From: Sambucus nigra
Lineage: Eukaryota; Streptophyta; Magnoliopsida; Dipsacales; Adoxaceae
Reading direction: 5' to 3'
Assembly (NCBI GenBank): GCA_949130495.1
Contig: OX422222.1
Location: 277,688,109 to 277,752,108 of the forward strand
DNA length: 64,000 bases
In this document: positions 1-9,700 of the stretch, one piece after another
Position numbering within the stretch: position 1 is the stretch's first letter
Layout: each line of letters begins with the position of its first letter
The notes under the pieces: generated by a model
Seen by the model: only the letters and a program-made list of their open reading frames with translations
Databases searched by the model: none
Told to the model about the DNA's origin: nothing
Translations under genes and position numbers: made by a program

Positions 1-265
1 AAAAACTTAATTCCTTGTTGTAATTGGTCCACGGCAACGAACACACGTGTGACACGCGTGTTTTTAAATATACACACAAAGAGGGGGGGTGTTAATATAC
101 ACGCGTGTTTTTTGGTCCACTTTTGAACCTCTCTCATATAGAGAGGGGTTCAAAAGTGAAGTAAAATAATGATCATTTTAATGAACCTAATAAAACATTT
201 TAAAAAAAAAACTTAATTCTTTGTTATAATTAGTTTGCGCCAGCGGTAACGGACACGCGTGTGAC
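1..265. repeat. Partial direct duplication at the window edge
   Basis: Bases 1-60 and 206-265 are diverged copies of one sequence (ACTTAATTC.TTGT.TAATT... ending in CACGCGTGTGACACG). Between them are ACGCGTG-rich text and a hairpin at 118-160. The duplication suggests that an element end, or two related insertions, lies across the left window edge. The family cannot be assigned from this much sequence. Confidence 0.5.
118..160. repeat. Hairpin CACTTTTGAACC...GGTTCAAAAGTG
   Basis: A near-perfect inverted repeat: arms of about 18 bp (CACTTTTGAACCTCTCTC against GAGAGGGGTTCAAAAGTG) around a short ATATA centre. The same CACTTTTGAACCCTCTCTC sequence reappears at 1620, where it runs into a long (CT)n(AT)n tract, so that microsatellite seems to have grown from this seed. 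Confidence 0.7.
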
Positions 266-293
266 ACGAGACCTCCTTACACCACCCCACCTA

Positions 294-294
294 C

Positions 295-325
<31 letters not shown>

Positions 326-332
326 ACACACA
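294..332. repeat. Microsatellite (C)n(CA)n
   Basis: A run of about 18 C followed by about ten CA units. Confidence 0.95.
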
Positions 333-339
333 ATATGCC

Positions 340-560
340 AAATTCCATAGTTGGAAATCAGATGGGCCAAGTCGAACCACAGCTCTGGCGGCAACCCTTT
401 TAAATCCCATCTCCCACTGCGACGGCGAAACCCAGAAGTCTGTCGGCTGGCCACAACCCCTGCCGTCAATAACTCCAACTCGTTGCTCCGGCGGCCATAA
501 CTCAAACCCGATCCTAACTTCCAACTCTCCATACCTCTTCTACCCGACCTCTTTGTCCTG
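340..560. other. GC-rich fragment, possible captured gene piece
   Basis: The patch is clearly richer in G+C than its surroundings. It has codon-like texture on both strands: on the minus strand an open frame covers the whole patch, and the plus strand has only a few stops. I recognise no domain or family. It may be a captured exon inside the inverted-repeat unit at 118-1640, or simply old unique sequence. Confidence 0.25.
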
Positions 561-596
561 TGAACCCATTAACCCGCCAGCCAATTTTTTAAAAGC

Positions 597-690
597 GTAG
601 GCCTCGAGGCGTACACCTCGAGGCGCGCCTCGAGGCGAGGCGCTGAAAAAAAGCCTCGAGGCTTAATTTGAGGCTTACGCCTCGATGCGC
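597..690. repeat. GCCTCGAGGC palindrome cluster
   Basis: Five to six copies of a GCCTCGAGGC-type core lie in under 100 bp. One is a perfect 20-bp palindrome at 616-635 (CCTCGAGGCG followed by its exact reverse complement). Partial copies follow at 653-662 and 680-690. It looks like the end of a small DNA transposon or a CpG-rich hairpin; no terminal repeats or target duplication are clear. Confidence 0.6.
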
Positions 691-1302
691 CTCACACCTT
701 TTTGATGAGGCGCGAAAAAAATAAAAATAAAATAAAAAAACTCTTTTTCTTCTTTCATCATAAAGTCTGTTTTTTTAAAGGCAAGTTCTTCATTTTCTAA
801 AATGGCACTTAACTTAAAAAAATGTTGTTTTAATCTACTAACTCTTATTCTTTTTTTTTTTAAATTGCACTTAATTTTGTTTTTCTTTACTAATTTGTTT
901 GAAATAAGTGTATAAATTTGTTTGAAACTATATTTTTGTTATAAATATATAGTTTGTTTGAAATAAATGTATTAAATTAACTTCAATATGATTTTTTTTT
1001 AAAAGGTTTCTATTTTTTGGTTTTCAACTTAGATTAATATGTTTTCTTTAATATAGACTTATATATTTTAAAGGTTGCTCGGTTTTTTTTAATAAACTTA
1101 GGTTGATATGTTTTATTATTTTTTTAATAAAGTTGTTGTTTTTTTAATCGTAGCTTGAAAATCAATATTTTTTTAATAAATTTGTTTGTTAGGTTGCATT
1201 GATTAATTTATTGTCATATTATAAAATAACCAATATGTGAATGAAACTAAAAAAATTATTTTGCCAATACGATTTTGCATTAATTTATTGTCATATTGTA
1301 AA

Positions 1303-1530
1303 ATGATTTTCGGCGAGCTGCCTCTGTACCCGCAACCATCTCCGGTCAACAACCCGACCACACCGGACCTGCTATCCACTTCGACACTACTAAAACCCAC
1401 CATGAAGCTCATCCATACCAAGTCTGATGACGGATCGAGTTTCGTCAATGAGATCGCCGGAGGTGGGTATAAATTCGTGTGTGGATGCTCCGAATCTATT
1501 CAAGGCTCCCATTCCCATCACTATTAGAAC
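1303..1530 (+). other. GC-rich open frame, unrecognised
   Basis: From an ATG at 1303 an open frame of 74 codons runs to a TAG at 1525-1527 through a GC-rich, proline- and serine-rich stretch (start MIFGELPLYPQP). Upstream sequence is AT-rich and contains a 25-bp direct repeat (TTAATTTATTGTCATATT near 1204 and 1281). There is no recognisable domain, splice structure or promoter. It may be a gene fragment captured in the inverted-repeat unit, or not coding at all. Confidence 0.2.
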
Positions 1531-1629
1531 TAAAATGGGCGGCGATGGTAATGTCTTATTAGGAATTAACGGATTTTTTTAATGTCTTATTAGGTTCATT
1601 AAAATTTCATTATTTTTGTTCACTTTTGA

Positions 1630-1632
<3 letters not shown>

Positions 1633-1719
<87 letters not shown>
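1633..1719. repeat. Microsatellite (CT)31(AT)12
   Basis: About 31 CT units (1633-1694) followed by an AT run to 1719. It starts exactly at the CACTTTTGAACCCTCTC seed shared with the hairpin at 118-160. Confidence 0.95.
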
Positions 1720-2001
1720 CTTTTTCAAATACTACACGAATCAAAGTGGATTTAAATCCATTTCAAATGAATACATCCACATTCTATTAATTTCAAAATT
1801 AATTTTTTTTATGTAAGTAAACAATTTACACAACCAAACTGGCCTATATATAATAATTGGATCACGAAAGAAAAACACATGGATGAATACAAAAACACAC
1901 AGTTGCAAACACGTAAAACTCTTGCAACCAACGAACCAAATTTACCCATGGAACCTACACATACATACATATCCGTGTATGCATACAAGCACACACACAA
2001 T

Positions 2002-2004
<3 letters not shown>

Positions 2005-2045
<41 letters not shown>
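2005..2045. repeat. Microsatellite (AT)n(AC)n
   Basis: About 16 AT units followed by a short AC run, in AT-rich non-coding sequence. Confidence 0.9.
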
Positions 2046-3604
2046 AACCTGTAAGAGGTTGAATGAGGACTTGTTAGCATCAGTAGCCATACTTCTTAAA
2101 CCTCTATCTGCAACACAAAATGAAATGATGTTAAATTAGAAAAATAACAAATGGGTCCATTCCTAGTTGAATAATTAATTTAAGTGGGTGGGTGTTAAGG
2201 GTATGGCAAGTAATTCGACAGAGAAGAGCACCTTGATACAACCAGGTTGGTGATAAGGATGCCATTTCTTGTAATGATGAGTAGCAAGCACTAAAGGTTT
2301 TGAGTAAAATCTATAATTGTGTATGCTTTAGCCATATGTTGCATGTGTAATGAGAAATTGGAAGGTTGAATTTGAAGAACAAGTTTCAGGGTTTTAGGGA
2401 GGTACGGGAAAGAAGAAGATAAAGTATTAAAGTCAGCTGGTAAGGTTCGGTTTGGGCCGGGTTGCTCCATAAAATAAGGGAGTTTGAGTGCAAAAGTTGT
2501 TTAATTACGTAAATTGATTCGTTAAGAATTAATGAATTATAAATGAATGAATTTAAATTGAATTTTAGGTGATGTTTGATAATTTAAAATTGATGTTAAG
2601 GTTTAATTAAAAATAAAGTTAAAAATGAATTGAAACAAAGGGGGGAAGGAAGAGAGTAGCAATCAGATGAACTTTTTTTTTCTATGAATTATATTTTAAA
2701 TGGATGCATTTTACGTTTTTTGTTAAATGCTTTAATATCATATTTTACACATCATCTAAATGGGATAATTACTTAATCATTTCATTAATAAAATCAAACA
2801 CAAATGATAGACCAATTTATAATTTTGGAATAACCAAACGGGGCATACTTACATGGTTACCCTTTGCTAATAGTAATACTCAATATTATAAGGGAAGATG
2901 TGGATGTGCCCCTTAATTACTTTTGGGTTTTAGGCTCGGCCCAACATATTTTTATAGCACTTTATAAATTATTTTTGTAATAGTATGTCATTTGACTTGC
3001 TTTTAATAAATAAATAAAAATCATGACATAAACACTTTTATTATGATATAAGTGACATTTTCCCTTCAATTATAACTATATTTGCCTTAACCCTTTTCTT
3101 TATCATCCTTGTGATTTGACTCGCAACTTAGAGTCCCCTACGTGCTTTTAGATAATCCTCAAATATGCTAGTTTTGGACGACTGACAATCATAATGAGGT
3201 TAGTCTAAATAAATAAGGTTTATTTCTCCAAGTGTTGTTAACTTAATTGAGGCCTTCAATTTTTTTCTTTTTATAACTTTGATTATTTCTTTTAATCCAT
3301 ATGTGCCATTGATCTTAATGCAAACTGAACATTTTATATGAATTTGGATTAAAAAAATTGAAAATAACTAGGTTTTTTCATGATTTGGATCATTTAAGAC
3401 CTTTTTGTCTTCAAATTTGAATTGCAATGAACTATAAATTTATGATGTCTGATTACTCAATTTTTGACTTTTCGCAATTTTCTTATTTTCTTATTTGAAT
3501 TAGCCAAAAGTCGTATATATGCACGAAACCCTTTTGGGGGTTTGCTTTTGAACTGAAAGTATTGGAATTTATCTTTGTTTAACCTTTATTTCTTTGCAAT
3601 TTGA
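2046..3604. other. AT-rich non-coding flank
   Basis: I see no coding frame with recognisable motifs, RNA gene or delimited element here. The stretch is the left flank into which the chromovirus at 3610 inserted. Joined at the CTATA target site, it continues at 14492. Confidence 0.6.
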
Positions 3605-3609
3605 CTATA
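3605..3609. repeat. Target-site duplication CTATA (left copy)
   Basis: CTATA directly precedes the TG start of the 5' LTR and is repeated directly after the CA end of the 3' LTR at 14487-14491. A perfect 5-bp duplication is the normal footprint of a Ty3-type integrase and shows that the two LTRs belong to one insertion. Confidence 0.95.
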
Positions 3610-4072
3610 TGTAATACCTCATATTTTTATGCTATATTAATTTGGGGATTTATTAAATTTAATGTGAATTAATTATTTGATATAAATCCGAAAATTAACT
3701 ATGTTATAATTATTAACGTGATGAGAGTTAGTAATTATGGAAAATTTGTTAAATACTACTAATGAGCAAAGTAATATATAATATTGGTTATATTAAATGT
3801 CACGAGTAAACAAAATGAAAATTTTAAAAATTTGAGTCGGGACGCGCCCGTGTCGCGTCGGGACTAAATATTGATGAATAAAAGTGAATATATTATAAGT
3901 CGCTCGTATGGTCGTTTTGAGTGCGCCAAAGTGTCCGGAAGGGTCGAGATAGTCAGAAAAGTGTACCCTGGGGTTTAATTTGGGTCTCGGGGCTTTTTAG
4001 GCTTAATTACTACCCCGGGAGGGCATTTTGGACATTTTACATTTTTGGGTAATTAAACCCACAAAAATTCAA

Positions 4073-4087
4073 GGGATATATCAGATG
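4073..4087 (+). promoter_or_regulatory. Candidate LTR TATA box (GGGATATATCAGATG)
   Basis: A TATATC.G box about 465 bp into the LTR, followed some 25-30 bp later by TAGGGTTA. The same box-plus-TAGGGTTA arrangement recurs in the 3' LTR (about 11927), in the solo LTR (16297-16305) and, on the minus strand, in the LARD LTRs (near 44455 and 51768). Conservation across diverged LTR families supports a promoter. The transcription start itself is inferred. Confidence 0.55.
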
Positions 4088-4284
4088 TCTAAGGTTGTCT
4101 TCTAGGGTTAAAAACATCCAAAGACAAGTGATGCCCATAGGAGAGGGAATGAGAGGCTTTTCCAAGCAATCCAAGGCCAACGATTCACCCAGTTGCACCG
4201 CCGCCACCACCAACGCGTAGATCGCGAGACGGGGAACGCGACCACACCGAATTCGTCATCAAACCAGAACGTCGAAAATTCCAG

Positions 4285-5584
4285 GCAAGTGTTTATCTTG
4301 CTTATTTTCGTTAATGCATCACTCATGTTAGTCTAGGGATGATTAGGATGAGTTTTATGGAAGGAAACCCAAATTTGAGATAGGAAATCGCATGTAGTAA
4401 TGATTTGAATGTTAATCTGGAGACCCCTTGACATGTAGAGGATTAAACCACGAAATTTTGATGTTTTAGAAGAAGAAAATTCTAGAAAAAGACTGATTAG
4501 AACCATGTTAAAAAGAATTCTAGGGTTCTTGAGATTTACATGAATTTTGGTCTGTTAATCCATGATTATTAATGGAAATTTGCATGCTTTACGTAAAAGA
4601 TGTATGGAATGGATTTATACTATTAGTAGTACAAATTTTTGGACGATTGGGAATGAAAAGTTTGGATTTGGATGGAGTTATGTGAGAAAACCCGTAACTG
4701 GTAACTGCAGAATTCGCCATACCTGCTTGATCGATCGATCGAAGGTTCGATCGATTGAGCCCCAGACCTCGATCGATCAACCCCTCCTGGCAGACTCATA
4801 ATTCCCCTTTTTAAATTAGTTGAATTCAATTTAATGATAAATAATTATTGGACACCCTTATTAAAATGTTTTGGGAGATAAAGGACCAGTAGGATATGTG
4901 AATGATTTTGGGACCTTTAATATAAGACAAGAGTTGTATTTTTGGGATATTTACATATAAGGGACGATGAAATTATGTATTAATGGGAGAGACGCATAAG
5001 ATGGTTACATTGGAAATTAGATGAGTACCTACTGAATTCTACACTTGAAAGGATAGAGTCCGTGAGTGTTACGTAATAAGTTGGAATGATCCCTCAAATT
5101 AAAGTAAGATATGAACGGTTATACGTGATAACTAAATAATGAGAAATAAGGACAAAAGTCGCAATTATGGGATTTGAGATGTACCTAATTTGATATGGTA
5201 TTATTAGTATAGTTATATGACTGTGTTTATGCATATACTATCTATGTGTGAAAATCGTGCCCGTGCTAATTGCTATCCCTGAGGTTACCGCGCTGGGACA
5301 GTCTTATCTCGATGGGACCTTTATGGGGGATATTGACTTGTACCTTAGAAGATAGATATCCTTAGTACAGGCTATCGAATCGATAGTTCAGACGGTCCTA
5401 AGAGACGTGGGGTACGTACTGACCTCTTAGAGACTTGGAATCTATGATTCGTCTCAATATTGTTTGTGTATGTGTTAATACAGTTCGAGAGTGATTCCGA
5501 ACTTGTATTTCCCTTAGTACGAGAGATACAAGGATTGGATAGCAGAGTATGCCCGCACCATAATTTTTATGTGGGGTGCTGTTA

Positions 5585-5627
<43 letters not shown>

Positions 5628-6070
5628 GCGAGTATGTAATATATATATGAAATTCTGAAATTTGGAACTGCCTACGGTGTTATGGTAAGTAATAAATGAA
5701 TAACGACTTCGAATTGGAAATACTTGTTTTGAAAAGTATAATATGACACTGGGAAACTTTATTAATAAATAAAGTTAAAATGAGAGCTTTGTTACTAAAT
5801 GAAATTTTCCTTTTAAACGATTATATTGTTCAGTTTTAAATCTTACGAGTAACATAAGATAAGTTAACCCGTTGGGAAGGTTAGTACAATAGGCGTGCAC
5901 ATTAGAAGAGAGGTGAATATTTCTCAAGAGAGTGTCACACTAATATGTTGTTGCATTGGCCTGTAAACATTTTAAATACTTGCTAAACGAATTTTAAATC
6001 TTCTACACTATCGGGCTCTGACCCGTTTCTATTTCTCTTTCTCTCTTGTATATATATTTATATATTACAG
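4285..6070 (+). other. Putative LTR leader intron (GC-AG type)
   Basis: The donor-like block CCAG/GCAAGTGTTTATCTT at 4281 and the acceptor-like block TATATTACAG/GTGCCCAGCC at 6061 would bound a 1786-bp intron with a GC-AG boundary. Both blocks are conserved in the solo LTR (16501; 23005-23015) and in LARD LTR3 (minus, about 51565; about 49815), although sequence around them has diverged. Splicing would cut the leader between the TATATC box and gag from about 2.7 kb to about 0.9 kb. In the 3' LTR the donor reads AGGGAAGT and in LARD LTR1 AAGCAAGT, so decay is under way. This is inference; no transcript is available. Confidence 0.4.
4729..4778. repeat. LTR palindrome cluster, GATCGATC type
   Basis: Three palindromes: GATCGATCGATC at 4729-4740, TCGATCGA at 4747-4754, and GATCGATC at 4771-4778. 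The first two also pair with each other (ATCGATCGAA, GG, TTCGATCGAT). The 3' LTR keeps only the outer two (12581-12594 and 12606-12615), having lost one 16-bp unit. The position, about 1.1 kb into the LTR, matches differently sequenced clusters in the other LTR families here. Confidence 0.85.
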
Positions 6071-6611
6071 GTGCCCAGCCACAGGGGCGTCTTGCATAGG
6101 ATCCTTTGGAAGGAGCGTGCTGCAGCTTAGGTGGGAGTTGCAGGCCTCTTGCTTAGACGACTTCATTTATTTGACTCCACTCCTAGTATATTCATTTAGT
6201 GGGGCATGTGTCACCCTTTCCATTATTCAGTTGTTTATTTGGACATTTTGATTCAGTTATTTCTAGTATTGTCACTTTGGGATTTATTTCTGTCTGGATG
6301 TTTTACTTTAAGTTTTAATGTTGGGATTCAGTTGTTGAATGTTTAAATTATTTGGATTATATGTTCCAGGATTATTGTGGTGTGATTCTTTAATATTGAA
6401 TTGTTGTAAATAATTAAATCTTTATTTTTAAAATAAAACTTGGAAAGTAATGTTTAAAAATGGTTTTGACACTTTGCTTAATTAATTAGGGTGTTTAAAT
6501 TGGAAAAGTTATTTTACGACAGTGATGCTAAGAATGAACCAACTGTTCACCTTGATTTTAATTTAATAAAGGAGTGGTCGCCCTGTATTTAATTAGGCGG
6601 GGTGTCACAGG

Positions 6612-6623
6612 TGGTATCAGAGC
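6612..6623 (+). promoter_or_regulatory. Primer-binding site, initiator tRNA-Met
   Basis: TGGTATCAGAGC two bases after the 5' LTR, complementary to the 3' end of plant initiator tRNA-Met. It primes minus-strand DNA synthesis. Confidence 0.95.
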
Positions 6624-6792
6624 ATCAGGTTCTAGTGTCCTTAGGATCTGTACGGCTTATTTCGCTTTCAGCTTAACATTTTTGCTATAGAGCCCTATTT
6701 TAGGATTGTTGTATTCCTGCTTTTACGTTTACGTCTTCAGCTATTTGAGATTTGATAATAACTGTAGACTAATGAATTTCTTCACGTTTCAG

Positions 6793-9700
6793 ATGCCTCC
6801 GAGACGTGCACCAAAGGATAGGCGTGCCCAAGCCGAGCAGCCAGCAGCTCCGGCACAGGGTACTATGAATGCTAATGAGGTAGCCGCTATTGTTGCTCAG
6901 GCGGTTAATGTCGCGCTAGCGGTGGTTCAGAAGGCTCTACCCCAGATTCAGGCAGTGGCGCCAGTACCTGCACAGCTTCCATCTACGTGGGAGCGGGTTA
7001 GGGATGCCTTTCATAAGGCGCATCCCCCTGAGTTCTCTGGTAGTTCAGATATCATCATCGTCAGCCAATGGAATAAAGATATCCAGCGGCATCTTCGTAT
7101 GTACGAGTGCACAGACGTGCATAAACAGTTGTTGGCTTCCTTTAAGCTGGTGGGGGACGCTTTGCAGTGGTGGGAGTCCACCACCACCTTGGAGGAAAGG
7201 GACACGATCCCGATTCAGTCATTTTGGGAGCGATTTGACCGCAAGTACTTTCCACCCGCCGTGCAGACTGAGATGAGGCGAAAACTACTGAACTTGAAAC
7301 AGGAGAATTCTACCGTTGCTGAGTATGAGGAGGAGTTCACGAGACTTCTCACCATAGTGCCAGATGAGGCACCCACTGAGGGTAAGAAGATAATGCTGTT
7401 TGTGGACGGGTTAGCTTGGAGGATCCGTCAACACCTTATAGGAAATCTGTCTCTGAGTACTTTCATTGATGTACTCAATGCTGTGTTACTACATTGCCAG
7501 GATCACCGCTTCCATCTGCAGGGAAGAAAGAGAGCAGGAGAGTCTAGCCAGTAGGGCAGGACCGGGGGTAGTAGTGCTAGTGGAGCACCATCTCAAGGCC
7601 AGACTCGTCAGCACGAGCAGAGTTCCCATCAGGGGGACCCTGCTAAGCGATTCCGTTCAGGTGATTCCAGATAGGGATTTGGGGGTTATAGGCAGGGCCA
7701 GCAAGGCCAACACCGATAGCAACAGGGTCAGCAGCAGGGCCAACAGCGTTTTCACCAGGGCCAACAGGGCCAGTAGCGGGGTGGTAATGGCCAGCAGGGC
7801 CGTGGACAGCAGGGTCAGAGGGAAGGAAACTTCAGAGGCCGATGTTTTGGGTGCGACAAGCATGGTCATAGGCGCCAGGATTGTCCAGAGGGAAAGAGGG
7901 CCCCACAACAGCAAGGTGTCCGTAATGAGCCATAGAGGCCACTTTTTTCAGCTGCCCTCCCAGCACCAGCCCAGGTACCAGCCTTACCAGCCGTTCCAGC
8001 AGCTCCAGTGCAGCAGGGGCAGTTATAGTATGGACGTGTCTATAACGTCCACCAGGCAGCAGCTCCACATGTACCAACTGCGATTGAGGGTATGTTTCCT
8101 ATCCATGGTACTATGGGTCGAGTTTTGTTTGATACTGGGGTGACACACTGTTTTATAGCTACGCATTTTGCGAAGGCTTTAGGGTTGTTAGCCACAGCAG
8201 AGAGTACGGTGACATGTGTAGACTCACCACTGGGGAGTGGTTCGCTTATTTTCTTTATATGCCGGGGAGTGGGGGTAGAGATTAGTAGCTTGGTATTACC
8301 TGCAGACATGTTAGTCTTAGATATGCATGAGCATGACGTTATTATCGGTATGGATTGGCTCGCTGCTTATAGGGCCGTGATAGATTGTTTTGGTGGGAGT
8401 ATTGTCTTTGCCATTCCGGGGCAAGAGATGTTTGTAGTGGCGATGCCTCGCCCAGAGGGAGGCTCGACCGCTCATTTGTATTACATAGAGGAGGATACCT
8501 CTAAGGAGGTTGTGATTCCCTTAGACTCAATCCCAGTTGTTCGTGAGTATTTCGATGTCTTTCAGGAGATACCAGGCCTACCCCCTAGTCGAGAGATAGA
8601 CTTTGTCATAGATTTATTACCGAATACTAGACCGATAGCACGTGCTCCATACCGTATGGCTCCGGCAGAGATGCGAGAGTTACGAGATCAGATAGAGCAG
8701 CTGTTAGGTCAGGGCTTCATTCGCAGGAGTACCTCACCTTGGGGCACTCCAGTCTTGTTTGTGAAGAAGAGAGACGGCTCACTGAGGTTATGTGTGGACT
8801 ACCGGGAATTGAACAAGGTCACGATACGGAATAAGTATCCGTTACTTCGAATCGATGATCTGTTCGACCAGCTGAGGGGAGCAACTTTCTTTTCGAAGAT
8901 AGATCTGAGGTCGGGGTACCATCAGCTACGTATTAGGGAGCAGGATGTTTCAAAGACTGCTTTCTTGATGAGATATGGGTCCTATGAGTTCAGGGTGATG
9001 CCATTTGGCCTCACAAATGCTCCAGCCGTGTTCATGGACTTAATGAACTGAGTGTTCAGAGAGTTCTTGGATCAGTTTGTCATTGTCTTCATAGATGACA
9101 TTTTGATATATTCACACTCCGAGGAGGAGCATGCTGAGCACTTGAGACGGGTTCTTCAGACTCTACGAGAGCATCAGTTGTATGCTAAGTACGAGAAGTG
9201 CGGATTTTGATTGCGAGAAGTACAGTTCTTGGGGCATGTTATTTCTGAACAGGGGATAGCAGTTGACCCGAGTAAAGTGTCAGTGGTGAGGGAGTGGGGA
9301 CAGCCCATGACACAGACGGAAGTGCGTAGTTTCTTGGGGTTAGCCGGATACTACAGGAGATTCATTCGGGAATTCTTTAAAATGGCGGGTCCATTGACAA
9401 ACTTGACTCGCAAAGGCGTACCATATGTTTGGGATGATGCTTGTCAATTGGCTTTCGACGAGCTGAAAGACAAGCTTACTTCAGCACCAGTCCTTGCCTT
9501 ACCGAAGCCGGGTGTGGAGTACTTGGTTTACACCGATGCCTCTTTACGGGGACTTGGGGGAGTACTTCAGCAGGAGGAGAAGGCTATAGCTTTTTCCTCC
9601 CGTAAGCTTAAGCCGCATGAGAAAAATTACCCCACCCACGACTTGGAGTTAGCAGCAGTCATTTTTGCGTTGAGGATATGGAGGCACTATTTATTGGGGG

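Larger units (their letters stand above)
118..1640. mobile_element. Candidate MULE-like unit with ~80-bp inverted termini
   Basis: About 80 bp at 148-225 (GGTTCAAAAGTGAA..., TTAATGAACCTAATAA.ACATTTTAAA) recurs in inverted orientation at roughly 1555-1634 with scattered mismatches. The enclosed 1.3 kb holds two GC-rich, gene-like patches (about 340-560 and 1305-1530) in an AT-rich background. Long terminal inverted repeats around gene-like fragments are the layout of Pack-MULEs, but I find no clean 9-10 bp target duplication. The right end has been overgrown by a microsatellite. The call is an inference; a chance inverted pair of a smaller repeat is the alternative. Confidence 0.3.
3610..6609 (+). 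repeat. 5' LTR of chromovirus (3000 bp)
   Basis: Begins TGTAATACCTC and ends GGGGTGTCACA, with PBS 2 bp downstream. Visible parts are a TATATC promoter box at 4073-4087, a CCACCACC-rich segment near 4195, a donor-like block at 4281-4297, and a GATCGATC palindrome cluster at 4729-4778. An (AT)n microsatellite at about 5589-5626 and an acceptor-like block at 6061-6082 follow. The 3' LTR partner is 11462-14486. Confidence 0.95.

Noticed and set aside
7466..8143. A 225-codon frame overlapping gag-protease in another phase
   Set aside because: The zinc knuckle and protease motifs lie in the gag-pol frame; this frame is low-complexity shadow sequence from the Gln/Gly-rich linker.
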